Assembly (NCBI GenBank): GCA_002385885.1 | Contig: DGEI01000013.1 | Coordinates: 259,894-269,497 of the forward strand | Length of the DNA stretch: 9,604 bases | Reading direction: 5' to 3' | Source: Firmicutes bacterium UBA3930 | GTDB taxonomy: Bacteria; Bacillota; Clostridia; Caldicoprobacterales; Caldicoprobacteraceae | Part shown: positions 1-6,262 of the stretch, in pieces | Layout of the letters: each line of letters begins with the position of its first letter | Numbering within the stretch: the stretch's first letter is position 1 | Notes under the pieces: model-generated | Told to the model about the DNA's origin: nothing | The model's input: only the letters and a program-made list of their open reading frames with translations | Databases searched by the model: none | Position numbers and translations under genes: made by a program

Positions 1-344
1 ACCCCTCTGTCAACTTCCTTCAGGGAACTCTCAATAACCCTGGCGACAAAAGGCGCTGCCGCAATTGACAGCGGCACTATTGTAGCGGTGGTTCCTATGG
101 TTTTACCCACAATCAGCCTTGACAGAGGGAAAAGCAGGATCATCAATATCAGGAAGGGAAAAGACCTCAGGACATTTATAATACCGTCCAACAACCTGTA
201 AAAAGCCGGTTTTTCCCAGATACTTCCCTTCTCCGTTATCACCAGGAGTATACCCATAGGAAAACCTAATACTAAAGAGAAGAGGGTTGAGAAAAACACC
301 ATATATAACGTCTGGAGTAAAGAAGGAATAACCAGTTCCAGCAC
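1..344 (-). CDS. metI: D-methionine ABC transporter permease MetI, 3' part outside window
   Basis: Inner-membrane permease subunit of the MetNIQ methionine importer. About 114 codons are visible, starting at a GTG (344-342) that directly follows the metN TAA (347-345). Its Shine-Dalgarno, GGAGGTGA, lies inside the last metN codons, so the two genes are probably translationally coupled. The translation shows a first membrane helix (LYMVFFSTLFSLVLGFPMG), then the family-typical stretches LRSFPFLILMILLFPLSRL and IGTTATIVPLSIAAAPFVA, and finally ARVIESSLKEVDRG, where the window ends. This last part is the cytoplasmic EAA-like loop that docks on the ATPase. In this family the gene normally continues for about 100 more codons and is followed by the binding-protein gene metQ, which would lie outside the window. 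The identification is firm from the motifs and the metN neighbour. Confidence 0.93.
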   Translation of the reverse strand, partial: MLELVIPSLLQTLYMVFFSTLFSLVLGFPMGILLVITEKGSIWEKPAFYRLLDGIINVLRSFPFLILMILLFPLSRLIVGKTIGTTATIVPLSIAAAPFVARVIESSLKEVDRG

Positions 345-1349
345 TTACATCACCTCCACATCCACATCATGGGCTTTTAAGTAATCAATGGCTTTTCGTA
401 TTTCCTCATCCGATCCGGTCAGCTCAATAATCAGATGCCCCGCATTTGTGCTCATCAACTGGCTGATGTTGCCCGACAGTATATTGACACTTATATCGAA
501 TCTTTTAATCATTTGCGAAACAACAGGCTTTTTTACAATGTCACCCCAGAAACTGAGCCTTACGATATGGCCTTTTAATTCCGCAGGTTTTATAAACTCT
601 TCCTGTATATCGGATCTCAGGCTGTTGATAAATGCCCTTGCTGTCTTAGACCTGGGTCGTTTAAACAGCTCTTCGACGGTGTTTATTTCCACGATTTCAC
701 CGTTTTCCATTATTGCGACCCGGTCACAAATATCCTTAACAACTTCTATCTGGTGGGTAATCATTATAATTGTTAATCCAAACTCATCCCGTATCCTGCT
801 CAAAAGATCCAAAATGGATTTGGTGGTCTGCGGGTCCAGGGCAGATGTTGCTTCATCGCTTAACAAAATCTTTGGGTTATTGGCCAAAGCCCTGGCGATT
901 GCAACCCTCTGTTTCTGGCCTCCGCTGAGTTGGGACGGATAAGCATTTCTTTTATCCTCCAGGCCCACATATTTCAGTAAAGAATTTACCCTTGACTCAA
1001 TCTCTCTTTTGTTTTCTCCTGCCAGTTCCAATGGAAGGGCAATGTTCTCATATGTTGTCTTCTGCATTAAAAGGTTAAAATGCTGAAAAATCATCCCCAT
1101 ATTTTTTCTTTTTGCTCTAAGTTCTTTCTTATCCAGTAATGTTATATCGGTCCCATCTATGATTATCCGCCCTTCAGTCGGTTCCTCCAGCCTGTTTAAA
1201 CACCTGATCAGGGTTGACTTCCCGGCTCCGCTCAATCCTATGATGCCAAAGATTTCTCCCTTGTTTATATGCATGCTGACATTCTTTATTGCCCATAGAT
1301 CTTCATTCTCAACCTTGAAGCATTTTGATAGATTCTGTATATCGACCAT
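345..1349 (-). CDS. metN: Methionine ABC transporter ATP-binding protein MetN
   Basis: Cytoplasmic ATPase that powers methionine uptake through MetI. The 334-residue protein has a complete ABC domain: Walker A GLSGAGKST (38-46), Q-loop around FQHFN (88-92), signature LSGGQ (141-145), Walker B ILLSDEATSALD (161-172) and switch histidine H199. Residues about 257-334 form the extra C-terminal NIL domain, which in the MetN family binds methionine and inhibits transport when the cell is replete. The length matches the family. The ATG at 1349 is preceded by GGGAG at suitable spacing. The gene lies behind a SAM-I riboswitch and two terminators, so methionine supply is sensed twice, in the leader RNA and in the protein. 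metI follows without a gap. Confidence 0.96.
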   Translation of the reverse strand: MVDIQNLSKCFKVENEDLWAIKNVSMHINKGEIFGIIGLSGAGKSTLIRCLNRLEEPTEGRIIIDGTDITLLDKKELRAKRKNMGMIFQHFNLLMQKTTYENIALPLELAGENKREIESRVNSLLKYVGLEDKRNAYPSQLSGGQKQRVAIARALANNPKILLSDEATSALDPQTTKSILDLLSRIRDEFGLTIIMITHQIEVVKDICDRVAIMENGEIVEINTVEELFKRPRSKTARAFINSLRSDIQEEFIKPAELKGHIVRLSFWGDIVKKPVVSQMIKRFDISVNILSGNISQLMSTNAGHLIIELTGSDEEIRKAIDYLKAHDVDVEVM

Positions 1350-1380
1350 ACCGCTCTCCCTTTTAAACTTTTATTATATC

Positions 1381-1406
1381 AAAAAAGCCTCTTTATTTAG
1401 AGAGGC
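1381..1406 (-). terminator. Second (promoter-distal) terminator of the metN leader
   Basis: On the minus strand the arm GCCTCTCT (1406-1399) pairs with AAAGAGGC (1394-1387) with one mismatch, followed by six T (1386-1381). It sits directly before the metN ribosome-binding site. The 5' arm can also pair perfectly over 7 bases with AGAGAGG at the 3' end of the riboswitch aptamer (1452-1446). Confidence 0.75.
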
Positions 1407-1412
1407 CAAAAT

Positions 1413-1439
1413 AAAAAACCTCTTTAAAGAAGAAAGAGG
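1413..1439 (-). terminator. First terminator of the SAM-I riboswitch expression platform
   Basis: On the minus strand CCTCTTT (1439-1433) pairs with AAAGAGG (1425-1419) around a 7-base loop, followed by six T (1418-1413). The 5' arm can instead pair with GAGAGAGG (1453-1446), the 3' strand of aptamer helix P1. This gives the mutually exclusive antiterminator expected of a SAM-I switch: SAM bound leads to termination, SAM absent to read-through into metN. Confidence 0.85.
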
Positions 1440-1448
1440 CCGTTTCCT

Positions 1449-1553
1449 CTCTCATCTTTCGGTATATACAATATATACCGCAGGATTTGGCACCTTGTAT
1501 ACACAGGTTGCCGGGTTTCATCGGGCCAGTCCCTCCACCTCTCTTGATAAGAG
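1449..1553 (-). promoter_or_regulatory. SAM-I (S-box) riboswitch aptamer controlling metNI
   Basis: A 105-base aptamer on the minus strand. Helix P1 is closed by CUCUUAUC (1553-1546) and GAUGAGAG (1456-1449). The core contains the family signature GAUGAAACCCGGCAACC (1522-1506), which includes the kink-turn GAUGA. Before P1 closes there is a 9-bp hairpin CGGUAUAUA / UAUAUACCG (1480-1460) and the linker GAAAGAUGAGAG. These match the SAM-I consensus, which binds S-adenosylmethionine and switches off methionine synthesis and uptake genes. It lies between a strong promoter and two terminators upstream of metN. Confidence 0.96.
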
Positions 1554-1582
1554 CATGTTATTCGGTTAATGCTATGATAAAC

Positions 1583-1611
1583 ATTCTAATATGAATGTGC
1601 AGATTTGTCAA
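1583..1611 (-). promoter_or_regulatory. Sigma-A-type promoter of the metN leader
   Basis: On the minus strand, TTGACA (1611-1606) is followed by a 17-base spacer and TAGAAT (1588-1583). This predicts a start near 1576, about 23 bases before the riboswitch begins. The -35 is a perfect consensus and the spacing is ideal. Confidence 0.85.
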
Positions 1612-1657
1612 TCATATTTTTTGTACGTGGCTGCAAATTGCAGGGTAAAGCAGCGCT

Positions 1658-3433
1658 TTACTGTACTGATTCCGGCCATTCAGCCACATCATCATCCGTA
1701 ACATAGTCCTTAAACTGCGACTGATACAGCTTGGAATAGATCCCATTTTTCATCATAAGCTCTTCATGGGTCCCCTGTTCTACAACCCCTTCCTCTGTCA
1801 GCACCAATATCCTGTCCGCATTCTTAATTGTAGACAGCCTGTGGGCAATAATGAGGGATGTTCTGCCATGAGACAACTGCTCCAAAGCACGTTGAATCTT
1901 TATTTCCGTTTCATTATCCAGGGCTGAAGTTGCTTCATCCAACAGCAGAATGGGTGGGTTTTTTAGGAATACCCGTGCAATGGATATACGCTGTTTCTGT
2001 CCTCCCGAAAGCCTGAGGCCCCTCTCTCCCACCTGGGTATCATAACCATCGGGGAGTCCAACTATGAAATCATGAATATTAGCTTTTCTGGCTGCCTCTT
2101 CGATCTCTTCATCTGTTGCATCGATCCTGCCGTATCTTATATTTTCCCGGATTGTGCCTGCAAACAGGAAAATATCCTGCTGTACCAATCCTATATTGCT
2201 GCGCAGGGATTTTATGGTGTAGTCCCTGATATCCCGCCCGTCTATTTTTATTTTTCCCTCCATTACCTCGTAAAACCGGGGGATTAGATGGCAAAGGGTG
2301 GTTTTCCCTCCTCCTGAGGGCCCCACCAAAGCAATAGATTGCCCGGCAGGAATGGTAATGTTGATATTCTGCAGAACCTTCTCATTACCATCATAGGAAA
2401 AGCTGACATTTTCAAAGACGATATCCCCGCAAACATCTTTCAGCTCTATTGCGTCCGGCGCATCCGTTATATCCGATTGAACCTCCATAATCTCAGCAAA
2501 GCGTTCTATGCCCGTTATTCCCGATTCAAACTGCTGCATAAAGTTGGTAAGCCGGCGGATCGGCTGCAGGAAAACCCCTACATACATGATAAATGCCAGG
2601 AGATCTGCCACCTCCATCCATTGCCTGTAAATAAAGAAGCCGCCTACTGCTACCACAACAACGTTGAGCATGTGGGAGAAATACTCAATGCCCGTATGAA
2701 ATATGGCCATGTATTTATAGGCCGTGTATTTGGAACTGCGAAAACGTTTATTGCCTTCTCCAAACTTCTCCTTTTCGTATTCCTCGTTTGTAAACGACTT
2801 GGAAACCCGGATACCGGATATGCTGCTTTCCAGCTGGGCATTCACATCTGCCAGCTTAACCCGCATATCCCTGAAGGACTGGTTCATAAGCTTACGGTAT
2901 TTAAACGCAAACCAGGTCATTACGGGGACAAGCAGGTATACAATAATGGCCAGGCGCCATTCCACCATCATTAACATGAAAAAAGAGCCAACAAGCATGA
3001 TGACGGAAAGGAACAGGTCTTCAGGGCCATGGTGGGCAAGCTCTGCAATTTCATTCAGATCATTTACCATACGGGACATCAGGTGCCCTGTTCGGTTTTT
3101 ATCATAAAACCGGAAAGGAAGGGTCTGCAAATGGGAAAACAAATCCCGTCTCATGTCATATTCAATGCGGACACCCAGAATATGCCCCCAGTATTGTACA
3201 ACATATTGCAAGCCGGTTCGAATAATATACATAAGAAGCATGGCTGCAACAAACAGCCAGAAGATTCTCATCTGCCCGGCAGGAAGGACCGTCCCTATAA
3301 CTTCCCTGGTCAGCATGGGGAAAAACAGATCTATCAATGCTATAATCAAAGCACATGATATATCCAGAATGAAGAGTTTATAATGGGGCTTGTAGTAAGA
3401 AACAAAATCACGGATCAGCTTTTTCTTGTCCAA
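1658..3433 (-). CDS. Half-size ABC exporter (MsbA/BmrA-like multidrug or lipid ABC transporter)
   Basis: An exporter with fused membrane and ATPase domains. The N-terminal half has about six membrane helices (visible hydrophobic stretches around 20-42, 57-80, 140-175 and 250-290). The ATPase domain has Walker A GPSGGGKTT (371-379), signature LSGGQ (475-479), Walker B ILLLDE with the catalytic glutamate at 500, and H531 in AHRLST. All ATPase residues are intact, so it could work as a homodimer. I place the start at TTG 3433, giving 591 residues, because GGAGG (3446-3442) lies 8 bases upstream. A TTG at 3448 overlaps this ribosome-binding site and is unlikely to be used. The gene has its own promoter and is separated from the signal peptidase gene upstream by a terminator. 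The substrate cannot be read from the sequence. Confidence 0.9.
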   Translation of the reverse strand: MDKKKLIRDFVSYYKPHYKLFILDISCALIIALIDLFFPMLTREVIGTVLPAGQMRIFWLFVAAMLLMYIIRTGLQYVVQYWGHILGVRIEYDMRRDLFSHLQTLPFRFYDKNRTGHLMSRMVNDLNEIAELAHHGPEDLFLSVIMLVGSFFMLMMVEWRLAIIVYLLVPVMTWFAFKYRKLMNQSFRDMRVKLADVNAQLESSISGIRVSKSFTNEEYEKEKFGEGNKRFRSSKYTAYKYMAIFHTGIEYFSHMLNVVVVAVGGFFIYRQWMEVADLLAFIMYVGVFLQPIRRLTNFMQQFESGITGIERFAEIMEVQSDITDAPDAIELKDVCGDIVFENVSFSYDGNEKVLQNINITIPAGQSIALVGPSGGGKTTLCHLIPRFYEVMEGKIKIDGRDIRDYTIKSLRSNIGLVQQDIFLFAGTIRENIRYGRIDATDEEIEEAARKANIHDFIVGLPDGYDTQVGERGLRLSGGQKQRISIARVFLKNPPILLLDEATSALDNETEIKIQRALEQLSHGRTSLIIAHRLSTIKNADRILVLTEEGVVEQGTHEELMMKNGIYSKLYQSQFKDYVTDDDVAEWPESVQ

Positions 3434-3484
3434 CTTGATTTCCTCCAAATATTATATACATATATATTTCAATTCAACGAATCT

Positions 3485-3514
3485 ATTATATGACAACCCG
3501 CATCATAAAAGCAA
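3485..3514 (-). promoter_or_regulatory. Probable sigma-A promoter of the ABC exporter
   Basis: On the minus strand, TTGCTT (3514-3509) is followed by an 18-base spacer and a perfect TATAAT (3490-3485). It lies about 50 bases upstream of the proposed TTG start and just downstream of a terminator, as expected for an independent transcription unit. Confidence 0.6.
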
Positions 3515-3591
3515 GTATCCCATTCTTTCCTAAAAACTGCTGCATATTATATTGCAGTTCATCCGTTTTATAAACAGCTTGTTAAGTGCAT

Positions 3592-3625
3592 AAAAAAAGA
3601 GCCGTTGTATCTGCAGCTCTTTTTT
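3592..3625 (-). terminator. Intrinsic terminator after the signal peptidase gene
   Basis: On the minus strand AAAAAAGAGCTG (3625-3614) pairs with CGGCTCTTTTTT, with one G-U pair, around a 9-base loop, and the 3' side is a run of seven T (3598-3592). It lies 12 bases past the peptidase stop codon. The A-run on the other side makes it potentially bidirectional, but I see no plus-strand gene that would need it. Confidence 0.85.
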
Positions 3626-3637
3626 ATCATCCTCTTC

Positions 3638-4759
3638 CTAGCCTCTGAAAGCAGGTTTAAACACATTCCGGAAGGTTATAAGCCAATCCATGACCTCCTT
3701 CTTCCCAGGCTGCCAACGCCTGTTCCACCATATATATAACCCAATATTCATTATTATGCCGGGGCCGAATATAACTATCAAAGGCAGAAACTCATTACTT
3801 GAATACAGATAATCCAGGAGTTCATCCGGCAGCACATCGGGATAGACTCTTTTATGAATCTTTTCCGTATAATATCCTGTATCATAGGGCGCTTTAATGG
3901 TTATGCGGTATTCCTGATGCTGGTTCGGTGAAAGCTTAAGCTTTTTCGGTTCAACCTCCACTCCCTGTCTTTGGGGCTCTGTCATAATGACAAAGTGTAA
4001 GAATGATTTGTTTTCCAAGCCTCTTTCCTCTGTGAACATTTCACCGGACAGCGGAGCCGAAACGCCTTCTGTAGTTACTACAACATACCCGACTTCATCA
4101 ATCCCCCAGGATTTTACTGTTAAGCCCAGGAAAACTATATTGCTAAACATTGTAATGCACAGTACAATCAAAACCCAGTCAAAATACGGTGCGATATCAC
4201 GCAGACGCAGCTTTTTCTTTCGTGCAGGCTTGTTTCTTTCGGCTATGATATCCAGTATATATCCTATTGCGTACAATACAACTCCTATAGATAACAATTC
4301 GAAGGTGTTAAGGCCTTCTATCATGTCGTTAACCTTTTGGGATATGTACCCCAGGTACGGTATGATGACAGGCTTTTCATTTATCATCAGTACCTTCCCG
4401 ACAACCTGCGCCCGGTTGACGGCCGGTTCCCCGCCTTCCTGATCTGTCATCTGGTTATAGTCCCCCTTTGTTATAAACATGCCGTCATCGTTAATCTCAA
4501 CTATCCTGTGAGTCACGTATTTATCATCCAGGACCTGGGGTATGAACGTAATTATATCATTTATTTTATATTCTTCTGATCTGATAAGGATATATCCATC
4601 ATCTGCTTTTATAACAGGCTCCATGCTATTTGAATGTACATACCAAAGCCCAAACGGCAGTTTATCATTTAAATTCATAAACCTTATAAAAAGGATAAAT
4701 GCGCATATAAATATCAGGAAAAAATACAACAGGTTTTTCAGGCTCAATACTTTTTTCAT
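3638..4759 (-). CDS. SipW-like (ER/archaeal-type) signal peptidase I with long C-terminal extension
   Basis: Membrane serine protease that cleaves signal peptides outside the cytoplasmic membrane. After a membrane anchor (9-28) come the nucleophile S45 in SNSMEP, H84 in VTHRIVE in place of the bacterial catalytic lysine, and the Asp box KGDYNQMTD (98-106). The Ser/His/Asp set marks the ER/archaeal type (S26B), as in Bacillus SipW, which matures TasA. Typical members have about 180-190 residues; this one has 373. The extra half has membrane helices at about 156-174, 193-213 and 324-346, and about 110 probably exposed residues (214-323) rich in beta strands, including LSPNQHQEYRITI (276-288). 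A short basic tail follows. This may be a substrate-recognition or scaffold domain; I think of haloarchaeal DUF5305-like segments but cannot confirm. The ATG at 4759 has GGGGG 8 bases upstream. The gene directly upstream encodes a likely substrate. Confidence 0.9.
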   Translation of the reverse strand: MKKVLSLKNLLYFFLIFICAFILFIRFMNLNDKLPFGLWYVHSNSMEPVIKADDGYILIRSEEYKINDIITFIPQVLDDKYVTHRIVEINDDGMFITKGDYNQMTDQEGGEPAVNRAQVVGKVLMINEKPVIIPYLGYISQKVNDMIEGLNTFELLSIGVVLYAIGYILDIIAERNKPARKKKLRLRDIAPYFDWVLIVLCITMFSNIVFLGLTVKSWGIDEVGYVVVTTEGVSAPLSGEMFTEERGLENKSFLHFVIMTEPQRQGVEVEPKKLKLSPNQHQEYRITIKAPYDTGYYTEKIHKRVYPDVLPDELLDYLYSSNEFLPLIVIFGPGIIMNIGLYIWWNRRWQPGKKEVMDWLITFRNVFKPAFRG

Positions 4760-4785
4760 ATACTTATCCCCCGAAGTTTGAATAC

Positions 4786-4829
4786 AAAACAGAACTATAG
4801 ATTAGATCCCTAATCTATAGTTCTGCTTT
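4786..4829 (-). terminator. Long AT-rich hairpin, probable partial terminator/attenuator between substrate and peptidase genes
   Basis: A stem of 20 pairs including one G-U (16 of them perfect Watson-Crick in a row) with a 4-base loop at 4806-4809. The core arms are CAGAACTATAGATTAG and its exact complement. On the minus strand the 3' arm ends in TTTT, followed by GTATT. The U-tract is short and partly used in the stem, so read-through into the peptidase gene is likely. The hairpin could also protect the 3' end of the substrate mRNA. Confidence 0.6.
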
Positions 4830-4860
4830 AGCCTATATGAAGATTAGCTAACTAACTTTA

Positions 4861-5511
4861 TTATCCTTCTTCACCATTAGCGCTATCAGCTTCAAAAGGT
4901 CCAAACCAACCTGGTTTATTTTTATCAGCCCTGACAATTACTTTGTGATCCCAGATATTCCTACCTTCATCAAGATAATCATCTGTTACAGTATCGACAT
5001 AAATCTTAACATCAAAAGACGCCCCTGGTGGAAGTTCTACATATGCTGCGTTGCCAAAACCACCTTTAAAATTCGAAAAATACTTATCAAGCAAAACATT
5101 TGTATACCCCGGGTGAACCTTAGCATCACCATAGGTTTTATCAACTTTATAAGTTAGCCCATTATCGTGCCGTAAAGTCCAGCCTTCAGCCTCTAACCAC
5201 ACATAAACTGTTTTCGCACTCTTGTTTGTTACTTTAAATACATTGTTGAACTTTGATATTGCCTTCGGATTGAAACCTTTTCCTAAAAAACTAATGTTTT
5301 TGTCGGTGAAATCCAGTTCCAGTCTCCCTTTGCTATCTTCCTTTGCATAATTACCGTCTCCTGTCAGTGCTATCAATCCATCTCCATCGTTTACCACCTG
5401 CATTGCTGCTGCTCTTTCTGCCCTAAAGAAATCAATAGCTCCCGTACCCATAGCTGCCAGTAAAGATGCCACAATCAAAAGGGTAAACACAACAAAAAAC
5501 CTTCTCTTCAT
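4861..5511 (-). CDS. SipW-type exported beta-rich protein (DUF1102/TasA/camelysin-like)
   Basis: Predicted secreted 216-residue protein. A basic start (MKRRFF) and hydrophobic helix (5-20) lead into MGTGAIDFFRAERAAAM and then VVNDGDGLIAL (39-49). This GTGA-x(n)-R-x(n)-V-x(n)-D-x(n)-aLxxL pattern is what I associate with haloarchaeal DUF1102-type proteins made next to archaeal-type signal peptidases; TasA and camelysin have comparable short non-classical signals. The mature part looks beta-rich: FKVTNKSAKTVYVWLE (92-107), then LPPGASFDVKI (160-170), a strand-turn-strand seen in Ig-like secreted domains. There is no LPXTG, anchor or cysteine. The ATG at 5511 has a perfect AGGAGG. It lies between the response regulator and the peptidase gene, so it is the best candidate substrate of that peptidase. 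The family name is tentative; the export signal is clear. Confidence 0.75.
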   Translation of the reverse strand: MKRRFFVVFTLLIVASLLAAMGTGAIDFFRAERAAAMQVVNDGDGLIALTGDGNYAKEDSKGRLELDFTDKNISFLGKGFNPKAISKFNNVFKVTNKSAKTVYVWLEAEGWTLRHDNGLTYKVDKTYGDAKVHPGYTNVLLDKYFSNFKGGFGNAAYVELPPGASFDVKIYVDTVTDDYLDEGRNIWDHKVIVRADKNKPGWFGPFEADSANGEEG

Positions 5512-5549
5512 TGTAATCCCTCCTATAATTATTTAAAATTTATGCTTAT

Positions 5550-5558
5550 ATTATGGCA
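5550..5558 (-). promoter_or_regulatory. Candidate extended -10 promoter of the exported-protein gene
   Basis: On the minus strand TGCCATAAT (5558-5550) is an extended -10 (TGn plus CATAAT), about 40 bases upstream of the ATG at 5511. No convincing -35 is seen at 17-18 bases, which would suit an activator-dependent promoter. This is a weak call based on one short motif. Confidence 0.35.
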
Positions 5559-5629
5559 TCCCTGCTAGATTTTTACATTGACCTAAATGCTACTATTGAT
5601 TCCACCAAGGTACAAATGCATAATGCGAC

Positions 5630-6262
5630 TTAAGTAGTATAATGGATATGCTTTAGCTCCACATTGTTGACGTACAGGGCTGCCTGGGTACGATCCTGCA
5701 GGCCAAGTTTCGCTAATATCTGCCCCACATGTTTTTTTACGGTGCTTTCTGCAATGAATAGTTTTTGGGCTATCTGCTGGTTGCTTAATCCCCGTCCCAG
5801 CTCGTACAAAACCTCCCGTTCCCTGGGAGTCAACTGTTCATAAAAGCCGTTTTCATTTTGCCGCAGTTTATATTCCAGTAACTGGGGATCAAAATACCTC
5901 CTGCCGCAATTGACCAGGCGTATTGCGTATAAAAGCTCTTCGGGCAAAGCCTCCTTCAAAATATAGCCTTCCACATTACATTTTTTAGCCATCAAAAAAT
6001 CTTCGTAAGATGTTGATGATGTGAGAATAATAAACCTGGTGCTGCTCCCATTTTCCCTGGCAGCATTCACTATATCCAAACCGCATTCTCTTCCCAGCTT
6101 CAGATCTATCAGGGCTACATCGGGTTTTTTACTGCCTATCATCGACACTGCTTCATCGATACAGGCGCATTCCCCTACCACTTCCATATCTTCTTCCATT
6201 TTCAGAACCAAAGCCAGGCCCTGCCTGACTAAAGGATGGTCATCTACAATGATTATTCTCAT
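5630..6262 (-). CDS. NarL/LuxR-family response regulator
   Basis: Cytoplasmic DNA-binding regulator of 210 residues. The receiver domain (1-118) has the acidic pair D7/D8, phospho-acceptor D53 in LIDLKL, T81 in ILTSS and K103 in YILKEA, so it should be phosphorylatable. The LuxR-type helix-turn-helix (about 142-203) has LTPREREVLYELGRG and the recognition region ESTVKKHVGQILAKLG. The start ATG (6262) overlaps the kinase stop as ATGA, with AGGAGGGG upstream inside the kinase gene, so the two are translationally coupled partners. The genes flanking the pair encode exported proteins, which are the most likely targets. I could not find a convincing repeated binding site. Confidence 0.94.
   Translation of the reverse strand: MRIIIVDDHPLVRQGLALVLKMEEDMEVVGECACIDEAVSMIGSKKPDVALIDLKLGRECGLDIVNAARENGSSTRFIILTSSTSYEDFLMAKKCNVEGYILKEALPEELLYAIRLVNCGRRYFDPQLLEYKLRQNENGFYEQLTPREREVLYELGRGLSNQQIAQKLFIAESTVKKHVGQILAKLGLQDRTQAALYVNNVELKHIHYTT

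Noticed and set aside
388..942. Open frame on the plus strand opposite metN
   Set aside because: It is fully antisense to a gene with complete ABC motifs, and its translation shows no domain or ribosome-binding site.
1449..1553. T-box leader or other amino-acid riboswitch upstream of metN
   Set aside because: The GAUGAAACCCGGCAACC core and P1 architecture fit SAM-I, and no T-box sequence is present.
1631..1661. Palindrome CTGCAAATTGCAG and inverted repeat GTAAAGC/GCTTTAC at the end of the ABC exporter gene
   Set aside because: Neither is followed by a T-run on the minus strand, so I do not call a terminator. They could be weak pause or protective structures.
2339..2974. Long plus-strand open frame (211 codons) opposite the ABC exporter
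   Set aside because: It lies within a gene with intact ATPase motifs. The frame is an antisense shadow and shows no family features.
3535..3559. Inverted repeat AACTGC-13-GCAGTT upstream of the exporter promoter
   Set aside because: Six-base arms in an AT-rich region are easily found by chance and no known operator matches.
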